Assembly: GCA_007117175.1 (NCBI GenBank)
Contig: SKGZ01000076.1
Location: 1 to 6,518, forward strand
Direction: 5' to 3'
DNA length: 6,518 bases
Source: Bacteriovoracales bacterium
GTDB taxonomy: Bacteria; Bdellovibrionota; Bacteriovoracia; Bacteriovoracales; Bacteriovoracaceae
A program made the position numbers and the translations under genes. The notes under the pieces are model-generated. The model was not told the DNA's origin. It did no database searches and saw only the letters and a program-made list of their open reading frames with translations. Every line of letters starts with the position of its first letter. The stretch's first letter is position 1. This document shows, piece after piece, positions 1-5,779 of the stretch.

Positions 1-800
1 AACTTGATACCTCATCTGAATCAAGCGAAATACTGATCTCATGGAAAAAAAATTTTTTAACGACACAAAATCTTAAGATTGCATTTGGTGTTATTTTCTT
101 CATTGCAGCAATCCAAAGTTATTTTTACTTCTCTCCAAAAGTAGAACGAAATCATATCAATGATGAGAGTAAACCTGTAAAGCCTAACGCTCAAATGGAA
201 GAGAGAGATATCGAAATGCTTGATGTCATCAAAGAGGAAAGACCTGAAAAAAATAAAAAGGAATTAGAAATTACTGAAGAGGTAGCCCAAAATCTCAATG
301 AACAAAATATTGAAGAGCAAGAAGAACCAGAACCGGTAGAAACAAACCGATACCCCTATACTCAATTTATACCAATTCGAGGACTGAATGTAGAAATTGA
401 TCCTAACTCACCAGAAAATGATGACTTTCTGCTGCTTCCGCAATCATTAAGAGTTGCCGATACCAGTAGTATTAATACTGTTGTGATTAAAGCGCAAAAA
501 GGTGATAGCTGGATTGCCTATAAGGTTGACGACAAACCACTGCAGAGCCTTATCCTCAAGGAAGATAAATTTTTACAAGCAAAAGGAAATCTTCTTTTCT
601 TCTCTTTGGGAAACTCTGAAGCCCTAACTATATTTTTTAATAACCAGTTCGTTCGATATACAGGAGCTGTCAAAAATTTAGTTTTCCCCCTAGAGCAAGC
701 CTCTAATCATATGATGCCCCTCTTTTTACTGGATCGAGAGCAAGTATTACATTTTTACAAGGACTATCAGGAAAAGATGGATGCTAGCTCAACCAATTAA
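1..800 (+). CDS. rodZ: RodZ-like cell-shape protein, N-terminus missing (TM helix + DUF4115-type domain)
   Basis: The reading frame is open from the window edge (first full codon at 3) to TAA at 798-800, giving 265 visible residues; the ATG at 195 is internal, not the start. Visible parts are a short cytoplasmic stretch, one hydrophobic helix at about residues 24-43 (LKIAFGVIFFIAAIQSYFYF, bases 72-131), an E/K-rich linker at about 65-115, and a beta-rich domain at about 158-229. That domain has the DUF4115/RodZ_C pattern: a DSW motif, then a short-hairpin VDD turn, then LGNSEALTI and a terminal G-V-N-L-F strand. In the RodZ family an N-terminal Cro-like helix-turn-helix binds MreB, and the periplasmic domain couples the elongasome to wall synthesis. 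The helix-turn-helix would lie before the window, so it is not seen. The final 26 or so residues after the domain are not recognisable. The gene converges on lptF, overlapping it by 17 bases. A generic HTH-TM-DUF4115 protein other than the true RodZ is possible. Confidence 0.72.
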   Translation, partial: LDTSSESSEILISWKKNFLTTQNLKIAFGVIFFIAAIQSYFYFSPKVERNHINDESKPVKPNAQMEERDIEMLDVIKEERPEKNKKELEITEEVAQNLNEQNIEEQEEPEPVETNRYPYTQFIPIRGLNVEIDPNSPENDDFLLLPQSLRVADTSSINTVVIKAQKGDSWIAYKVDDKPLQSLILKEDKFLQAKGNLLFFSLGNSEALTIFFNNQFVRYTGAVKNLVFPLEQASNHMMPLFLLDREQVLHFYKDYQEKMDASSTN

Positions 801-1905
801 TTTTTCGAACTAATAATAAGCTAAAAAATAGAAGTGCAAAGCTCGGTACGAAAACCGCTAAAAAAGGCTCTATCGACCCCTTGCGTGCTAAGCCAACAAA
901 GAAAAAATACATTGAAAAATACCCCATTAAAATGCTGATTGCCCAAAAAGCGACATTCTTCCCCCTACTTCGAAAGTGACCAATACCCAGACAAAGTCCA
1001 ATCAAGGTATAAAGCAGGCAAAGAAATGGTGTATTGATGCGATCCCAGTATTCAACTAAGGCCCTTAATCGATAAGCCGGACTCCCCCCCATTTTCTTTA
1101 ATTCTTTATCACTAAGTGAGAGGTATTTTTGGAGCTCTTCATGGGTCATTGCATTGGCCCTATGAGACTCGTCGATTAAAATATCTTCTTGCAAAACTGG
1201 GTACTGATAAGTTTCAAAGAGTGTCTTATCCAGCTGGTCTCCTGGGGAGAGCGAGTTGAGATTGCCATCAAAAAACTCTACTTTTAAGACTCGACTCCCC
1301 TGCTCCTCATCCCAAAAAAAGCGTCCTGAGTCAGACATTATAATTCTTTTCAAATTGTTTTGAGATTGAATTTGAACAAAAACATTTTCCATTTTTAAAC
1401 TTTCGGAATCAAACCTTTCTGCAAATAAAATAACATCCTTCATTTCGGTAAAAAACTGGCCAGACTTGAGTTGCGAAAAGAACTGGTTAGATCTCATTTC
1501 TCCCATTTTGACTGCAAAATATTTTTTAGCTCTCGGAATACCCTGTTGATTGAGTAAATAAAGACTGAGCGCACTCATAAGCCCAAAAAATAAAACAGGA
1601 GCTAGCAGTTTCACATTTCCTAATCCTAGTGCCCTCATCGCTACAAATTCAGACTCACCGCTTAACTTATAAAAGCCATACAAAACAGAAAAGAAAATTG
1701 ACAAAGGCACAACCAAAGGCAAAAAACTCATTGCGATTGAGCCAAAAAACTGAGTCAAATCCATAATGGATAAGCCCTGTCCGCTCAATAAATTTAGCAC
1801 CCTTGCTAATTGAAAAATTAAAAGCAATGAAACAAGAAAAATGATAATCCCAAGAAATGGAATAATGACACTTGAGAGCAAATAGCGATAAAGTGAATAA
1901 GGCAC
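784..1905 (-). CDS. lptF: LptF/LptG-family lipopolysaccharide export permease, probably LptF
   Basis: Inner-membrane permease subunit of the LptB2FG ABC transporter, which extracts LPS from the inner membrane and passes it to the LptC/LptA bridge. It has 373 residues, close to E. coli LptF (366). The topology is the family's: helices at about 8-33, 53-78 and 100-119, a periplasmic beta-jellyroll region at about 120-290, then helices at about 293-311, 317-338 and 345-366. The motif LSGESEFVAMRALGLG (81-96) matches the conserved cytoplasmic coupling-helix segment that contacts LptB. The SGQFF...VILFAERF...NVFVQ pattern (148-178) looks more like LptF than LptG. Start is GTG at 1905-1903; a TAG stop lies four codons upstream in frame, so no longer form exists, and this start keeps helix 1 intact. 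No Shine-Dalgarno sequence is visible before it. Stop is TAG at 786-784. No lptG partner is in the window. The gene is divergent from pepA. Confidence 0.92.
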   Translation of the reverse strand: MPYSLYRYLLSSVIIPFLGIIIFLVSLLLIFQLARVLNLLSGQGLSIMDLTQFFGSIAMSFLPLVVPLSIFFSVLYGFYKLSGESEFVAMRALGLGNVKLLAPVLFFGLMSALSLYLLNQQGIPRAKKYFAVKMGEMRSNQFFSQLKSGQFFTEMKDVILFAERFDSESLKMENVFVQIQSQNNLKRIIMSDSGRFFWDEEQGSRVLKVEFFDGNLNSLSPGDQLDKTLFETYQYPVLQEDILIDESHRANAMTHEELQKYLSLSDKELKKMGGSPAYRLRALVEYWDRINTPFLCLLYTLIGLCLGIGHFRSRGKNVAFWAISILMGYFSMYFFFVGLARKGSIEPFLAVFVPSFALLFFSLLLVRKINWLS

Positions 1906-1911
1906 TTGTTT

Positions 1912-1940
1912 AGTCTATATTAATTAGAAAATTTAGACAA
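1912..1940 (-). promoter_or_regulatory. Candidate sigma70-type promoter for lptF
   Basis: Reading the minus strand, TTGTCT (1940-1935, 4/6 to TTGACA) is followed after 17 bases by TAGACT (1917-1912, 4/6 to TATAAT). An overlapping alternative -10 is TATAGA (1919-1914) with a short 15-base spacer. Either would start transcription at about 1907-1905, on or just before the GTG, implying a leaderless or nearly leaderless lptF mRNA. The -35 hexamer overlaps that of the opposite pepA promoter. This is an inference from a weak consensus match. Confidence 0.35.
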
Positions 1941-1962
1941 TAAAATGATCTCTTGCTATGCT
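1934..1962 (+). promoter_or_regulatory. Sigma70-type promoter for pepA-trmL (extended -10)
   Basis: TAGACA at 1934-1939 (5/6 to TTGACA), a 17-base spacer, then TATGCT at 1957-1962 (4/6 to TATAAT), preceded by TG at 1954-1955 in the extended -10 position. The predicted transcription start is near 1969, giving a leader of about 26 bases that contains the Shine-Dalgarno sequence at 1983-1989. No obvious operator palindrome is seen. Confidence 0.6.
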
Positions 1963-1982
1963 CGTAGAGTAATCTTTTGTAC

Positions 1983-1989
1983 AAGGGGG
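1983..1989 (+). promoter_or_regulatory. Shine-Dalgarno sequence deciding the pepA start
   Basis: AAGGGGG lies 5 bases before GTG at 1995, a near match to AAGGAGG. It favours GTG 1995 over the in-frame TTG at 1977, which would place this site inside the coding sequence and sit only about 8 bases from the predicted transcription start. Confidence 0.75.
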
Positions 1990-1994
1990 AATTT

Positions 1995-3479
1995 GTGAAA
2001 ATAACTTTAACTCATAATAAAAATCAACTACTCAGTGCTCCACTGACTGTTATTGCAGTTACTCAAAAAAATAAAAAAATCCAATTTAAAGGTTTGAGTA
2101 GCGATGTCACCAAGCAGCTTCAAGACTATCAGCATGTGCAAAATTTTAAAGGCTCTCTGGGTGATGAATTACTCGTTAGTGTCAGTCCTAAGCAAAGTTA
2201 CTATCTTTTGGGTTTAGGAGATGAAAAAAAATTAACAAGTGAGAAGCTCAGAAGATTTTTTGCTAAATCAATTCAACAAGTTGAGAAGATTAACGAAAAG
2301 AAGCTTTTGGTTAATCTTGATACCATCCCCAACGTAACATCCTCAATCAGCAAGACAGAGATTCTGTCCGAAGCTGCTCTTATGACTGACTACAAATTTG
2401 ATCGTCATAAAAATAAAAAAATAAAAAAATCAATAACAGAGCTAATATTTTTCACCGCTAAATCGAGTAAAAAGGAACAAGAGGTTATCATCCAGGCTAA
2501 CAGAACTTGTGAAAGTATTAATTTCGCCCGAGATCTTATTAATGAAGCACCTAATATTTTGCACTCAGAGAGATATGCCAAAATCATTGAAAAAGACGTA
2601 AAAGACAATCTTAAAAGAGTTAAAACTAAAATTCTTAATAAAGCTGATCTTAAAAAAGAAAAAATGAATCTTTTTCTTTCTGTTAATAATGGCTCTGCTT
2701 ATGAGCCAAGGCTTGTACATCTAACCTATACTCCAAGTAAATCTAATCAAAAAACCAAGCATTACGCACTGGTTGGGAAAGGCATTACCTTTGATACCGG
2801 CGGCTATAGTTTAAAGCCTAGTGGTTCAATGATGGGAATGAAATTTGACATGGGCGGCTCTGCAACTGTTTACGCGGCTTTTCGAGCTGCTGTTCTCAAT
2901 CAATCTCCCCACAAACTCACTTGCTTATTAGCTATCACAGACAATGCGGTAAATTCCAAAGCCACAACTCCCGACTCCATAGTCGTTGCTAGGAATGGCA
3001 TGAGTGTTGAGATTCTCAATACAGATGCAGAGGGTCGATTGATTCTAGCAGATACACTCGATTATGCCTGTGATCTCAAGCCTGATGCTATCCTTGATGC
3101 TGCCACGTTAACAGGTGCGTGCCTAGTTGCTCTTGGAAGTGAAGTAGGTGCACTCTTGTCTAATAATCACAAACTCAGCTTGCAATTACTTAAATGCGCA
3201 AAAGAGCGAGACGAATACTTATGGGAACTACCTATTATTGAAGAATTTCGAATTGACATGAAATCTAAGGTGGCTGACCTTAAAAATATTGGAACCCCCA
3301 TGAGAGCTGGGACTGCCACTGCCGCCGCTTTTCTAGAGTACTTTATTAAGGATGATATCCCTTGGGCACACTTTGATATTGCTGGTGTGGGCGACTCTCA
3401 AAAGCATCTCCCATACTGCCCAAGCCAGGGAGCCTCAGGACTAATGGTGAGAACACTTTATCAATATCTTATGAACTAA
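1995..3479 (+). CDS. pepA: Leucyl aminopeptidase (cytosol aminopeptidase, peptidase family M17)
   Basis: Cytoplasmic two-metal aminopeptidase that removes N-terminal residues, typically leucine, during peptide turnover. In E. coli the orthologue also binds DNA in Xer recombination and carAB control. From GTG 1995 it is 494 residues, normal for M17. The N-terminal half (about 1-155) is divergent, as is usual. The catalytic C-terminal half has GKGITFDTGG (261-270), K274, the KFDMGG segment with D285, and the family signature NTDAEGRL (342-349). By alignment to E. coli PepA, the metal/catalytic residues K262, D267, K274, D285, D344, E346 and R348 are all present, so the enzyme should be active. 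The later DAATLTGA and GT-P-RAGTATAAAF blocks are also intact. The GTG start is chosen for its Shine-Dalgarno sequence; TTG 1977 would add six residues. The stop TAA (3477-3479) shares its last A with the ATG of trmL, suggesting translational coupling. A lysine-rich patch at about residues 138-145 comes from an A-rich stretch. Confidence 0.95.
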   Translation: MKITLTHNKNQLLSAPLTVIAVTQKNKKIQFKGLSSDVTKQLQDYQHVQNFKGSLGDELLVSVSPKQSYYLLGLGDEKKLTSEKLRRFFAKSIQQVEKINEKKLLVNLDTIPNVTSSISKTEILSEAALMTDYKFDRHKNKKIKKSITELIFFTAKSSKKEQEVIIQANRTCESINFARDLINEAPNILHSERYAKIIEKDVKDNLKRVKTKILNKADLKKEKMNLFLSVNNGSAYEPRLVHLTYTPSKSNQKTKHYALVGKGITFDTGGYSLKPSGSMMGMKFDMGGSATVYAAFRAAVLNQSPHKLTCLLAITDNAVNSKATTPDSIVVARNGMSVEILNTDAEGRLILADTLDYACDLKPDAILDAATLTGACLVALGSEVGALLSNNHKLSLQLLKCAKERDEYLWELPIIEEFRIDMKSKVADLKNIGTPMRAGTATAAAFLEYFIKDDIPWAHFDIAGVGDSQKHLPYCPSQGASGLMVRTLYQYLMN

Positions 3480-3940
3480 TGCTTAAGATTGTACTTTATC
3501 AACCTGAAATTCCAGGCAATACAGGAAGCATTGGAAGAACTTGTGTTGCCCTTAATTGCCCACTGATTCTCATTAAACCCTATGGATTTGATATTAGTGA
3601 AAAATCTGTTCGCCGAGCAGGACTCGATTATTGGAAGCATATAAGGCTTACAGAGTATGAAGACTGGAATAATTTTTTAGAATTAGAGAATGCTCAAAAG
3701 GATCAACTCTACTTTATTGAAAGCACTGGTGCTAGTTCCATTTACCAAGCTCAATTTAAGAATGACTCTTATTTAATATTTGGAGGAGAAACGAAAGGAA
3801 TTCCTATCAATCTTCTCCAGGATTATCCCAATCAAGTATATCATCTTCCAATGTTCTCTGATCATATTCGCTCTCTGAATCTTGCCAATACGGCAACAAC
3901 GGCAGCCTATCTTTATCTTGCCCAGCACTTTCCCAACTAA
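3479..3940 (+). CDS. trmL: tRNA (cytidine/uridine-34-2'-O)-methyltransferase TrmL (SPOUT family)
   Basis: S-adenosylmethionine-dependent enzyme that 2'-O-methylates the wobble nucleotide 34 of tRNA-Leu isoacceptors, aiding codon reading. At 153 residues it is a minimal SpoU-type SPOUT protein (E. coli TrmL is 157). Family motifs appear in order: PEIPGNTGSIGR (9-20), RRAGLDYW (45-52), FGGETKGIP (101-109, SAM-binding loop) and LPM...IRSLNLANTA (123-139, trefoil-knot region). It starts at ATG 3479 with no Shine-Dalgarno sequence; TAATG overlap with pepA points to coupled translation from the pepA promoter. Its last 44 codons (110-153), which include the final knot motif, are antisense to the 3' end of mtgA. 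Because those motifs are strongly family-conserved, trmL is surely real across the overlap. Confidence 0.94.
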   Translation: MLKIVLYQPEIPGNTGSIGRTCVALNCPLILIKPYGFDISEKSVRRAGLDYWKHIRLTEYEDWNNFLELENAQKDQLYFIESTGASSIYQAQFKNDSYLIFGGETKGIPINLLQDYPNQVYHLPMFSDHIRSLNLANTATTAAYLYLAQHFPN

Positions 3941-4649
3941 AATGTTCTTTGGTTAATTGTATTTTTTCCTCAGCTGAAATAACCTTGGCAATAACCAATT
4001 TTTCTAAGATCTGCTCGATGCGCTCTGATGCAAAAGCAGTTAGCTGTTTTTTCCGAAAAGACTCACCATAGCGAATAGGGCTTGGTAATAGCATTGCTAA
4101 AAAAGCACCATGGCGATAGTTGAGACTATTCATCGGTTGGCCAAAGTAATAAAACGATGCATTTTTAACTCCATAAATACCCGGGCCTAATTCTACAAGA
4201 TTCAAATACTGCTCGAGAATCCATTGTTTGCTAGTGAAAAGCTCTAAAAGTATTGTTAAAATCCATTCATCAATTTTTCGCTTTAATGATTTTTGACTAT
4301 GAAGATAGAGATTCTTAACAACTTGCTGGCTTATAGTACTAGCCCCTCTTTTAATTTTTTTATCGCTTAAAGCTTGATCTAAAACTTTTTTTAACTGTTG
4401 AAAGTCAATTCCCTTATGATCAAAATAAGCCCAGTCTTCACTTAAAATAATTGGCCATTGAATTGTTTTTGGAATTGAACTAAGCTTTTGCCAACCTTGA
4501 GGTTTTTCACTTAAAAAAGTAATATCCCCATTATTAATTTCAAAATAAGAGTCATAATGAAAGAAAAAGTGACTTGAAAAAATTAAGTAAAAAAAATAGA
4601 TGACAATGACCACTGGAAATAAAGAGAAAAGAAGAGTCTTTTTTTTCAC
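3807..4649 (-). CDS. mtgA: Monofunctional biosynthetic peptidoglycan transglycosylase (GT51)
   Basis: Inner-membrane-anchored enzyme that polymerises lipid II into glycan strands in the periplasm. It has 280 residues: an N-terminal membrane anchor at about 7-25, then one GT51 domain with no transpeptidase domain, so MtgA rather than a class A PBP. GT51 motifs are intact: SEDWAYFDHKGID (70-82, catalytic Glu expected at E71), RGASTISQQVVKNL (101-114), RKIDEWILTILLE (124-136, with E128), WILEQYLNLVELGPGIYG (143-160) and FLAMLLPSP (183-191). Start is GTG 4649-4647, 2 bases after the TGA of the upstream gene; there is no clear Shine-Dalgarno sequence, so translation is probably coupled. Residues 237-280 are an acidic tail (14 Asp/Glu, 3 Lys/Arg) encoded antisense to trmL, ending at TGA followed at once by in-frame TAG. 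Without it the protein would be about 236 residues, close to E. coli MtgA (242). The core function is secure; whether the tail matters is unknown. Confidence 0.92.
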   Translation of the reverse strand: MKKKTLLFSLFPVVIVIYFFYLIFSSHFFFHYDSYFEINNGDITFLSEKPQGWQKLSSIPKTIQWPIILSEDWAYFDHKGIDFQQLKKVLDQALSDKKIKRGASTISQQVVKNLYLHSQKSLKRKIDEWILTILLELFTSKQWILEQYLNLVELGPGIYGVKNASFYYFGQPMNSLNYRHGAFLAMLLPSPIRYGESFRKKQLTAFASERIEQILEKLVIAKVISAEEKIQLTKEHFSWESAGQDKDRLPLLPYWQDSESEYDQRTLEDDILDWDNPGED

Positions 4650-4651
4650 GC

Positions 4652-5779
4652 TCAGTATGAATAGTTTAGAGATAAACGATAAACAGTATCCTGCAACATC
4701 TCTAACCCTTCAACTCTTTCTGTGCCAACAACCCCATCAATCACAAGCGAACCCAGTAAAATTGAAAAACCTCCACTGGCTATTGTGCTATTGTTTTGAC
4801 TAAATGACTGACTGTTAAGATCTTCTGCTGCGCTGTAAATAGCTTGCCCAATAGATGAGCGCAAGTTCAACCATGAAAGTGCTTCATACTCCAAGGCTAT
4901 CGTGAGAGGAACATGCCAAAAATCAGTTGAGGGGCTACTGCCTGGAGTTTTAAAATCAACTTTTGCATATTGTAACTCCAGGTTGGTAAAAATTTTTGTA
5001 TTGTCAGAAACATTTTTAACTCTCCCAATACCAGCTCTTGTCATTGTATACTTTAAATCTCCTCGATCCATCGCTAATGCCCCTATTGCAGATTGAGAAT
5101 TAGCTCCTTGAAATGAGAGGTCGTATAAGTCAAATGTCCCATAGACTCTATATTCATTAATGATTTTTTTAAAACCGGTGGTAAAGCTTAAATTGCTTTC
5201 AACTTGACTTAACTGTCCTGTCACGTTTTGATCATTAACCTCCGAACTACTGTTGACTAGAAGGTCAAGAAAGAATTCCCACTCATTTCTAATCACGCCA
5301 ACACTTGTCAATAAGGCGTTGGATCTCATTCCAGCATTGTCTCGTAAATCTTTAGATTGAGATAATCCTACATTAACTCCCCACTTAAAGCCTGAGTCAC
5401 CACCAATAAAAAGATCAATCTTATTATCATCGCCAGGTAAAAGTGGATTTATTATTCTTCTCAAGCTATTTAGTCTTTCATTTTCTGCTCCCAGAAAAAC
5501 ACCATAGACTAAAGCTCTACCCTGCGCAATAAAACCACCTTCTGAGCGCCCAAGAAAAGAACTGTCCGGTTTGGTCCCCTCTAAATCCTGACCATACTCA
5601 AAGCTTATAAAGTCAGTGTAGTGATTAATTTCGGCAGGATTAATGAAAATATTTCGATTATCTTCGATATAAAAAGAACCATCTTTATTTTCTCCCAAGC
5701 CACTCAAGCGAGCTTTAGTGGCATAGCCATTTAAGCAAGAAAAAATAAAGTAAAAAAGGATTAAGCGCTTAAAGTACAT
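4652..5779 (-). CDS. Predicted outer-membrane beta-barrel protein, function unknown
   Basis: A 375-residue exported protein. Residues 1-20 form a signal peptide: basic start (MYFKR), hydrophobic core, and likely cleavage after GYA. The mature N-terminus carries RLSGLGEN...NIFINPA (24-49), similar in style to the 'GLG-N ... NPA' opening of some FadL/PorV-like or deltaproteobacterial barrel proteins. The rest is mostly alternating polar/hydrophobic strands rich in G, S, N, Y and F. It ends in YRLSLNYSY, with a C-terminal aromatic residue as expected for BAM-dependent barrels. No cysteine is present in the mature part and no enzymatic motif is seen. ATG 5779 lies inside the end of the preceding gene (11-base overlap) and has a GAGGT Shine-Dalgarno sequence 5 bases upstream. 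mtgA follows after 2 bases, so the three genes look like one operon. A transport or structural role is plausible, but no substrate can be named. Confidence 0.75.
   Translation of the reverse strand: MYFKRLILFYFIFSCLNGYATKARLSGLGENKDGSFYIEDNRNIFINPAEINHYTDFISFEYGQDLEGTKPDSSFLGRSEGGFIAQGRALVYGVFLGAENERLNSLRRIINPLLPGDDNKIDLFIGGDSGFKWGVNVGLSQSKDLRDNAGMRSNALLTSVGVIRNEWEFFLDLLVNSSSEVNDQNVTGQLSQVESNLSFTTGFKKIINEYRVYGTFDLYDLSFQGANSQSAIGALAMDRGDLKYTMTRAGIGRVKNVSDNTKIFTNLELQYAKVDFKTPGSSPSTDFWHVPLTIALEYEALSWLNLRSSIGQAIYSAAEDLNSQSFSQNNSTIASGGFSILLGSLVIDGVVGTERVEGLEMLQDTVYRLSLNYSY

Noticed and set aside
691..705. Small inverted repeat TAGAG-CAAGC-CTCTA near the end of the RodZ-like gene
   Set aside because: Five-base stem with no T-run on either strand, inside coding sequence; likely chance.
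1977..1994. TTG at 1977 as the pepA start
   Set aside because: The Shine-Dalgarno sequence AAGGGGG lies downstream of it and is correctly spaced for GTG 1995; the six extra residues are encoded by the ribosome-binding region.
2408..2431. A-tract repeats (TAAAAAAA twice) in pepA
   Set aside because: It encodes a lysine-rich loop in the variable N-terminal half; it is ordinary for AT-rich DNA and nothing shows a programmed slip.
2405..2608. 67-codon open frame on the minus strand inside pepA
   Set aside because: It is fully antisense to conserved pepA, has no Shine-Dalgarno sequence and no recognisable protein features; its apparent hydrophobicity comes from complementing lysine-rich A-tracts.
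3933..3970. Possible terminator after trmL (CCAA...TTGG followed by T-rich sequence)
   Set aside because: The stem is only four base pairs with a large loop, and the T run is offset by several bases; it is too weak to call, and it lies within mtgA coding sequence.
4600..4803. 67-codon open frame on the plus strand across the barrel protein/mtgA junction
   Set aside because: It is antisense to two well-supported genes and has low-complexity content with no domain.
4902..5096. 64-codon open frame on the plus strand inside the barrel protein gene
   Set aside because: It is antisense to a real gene and has no start signal or recognisable feature.
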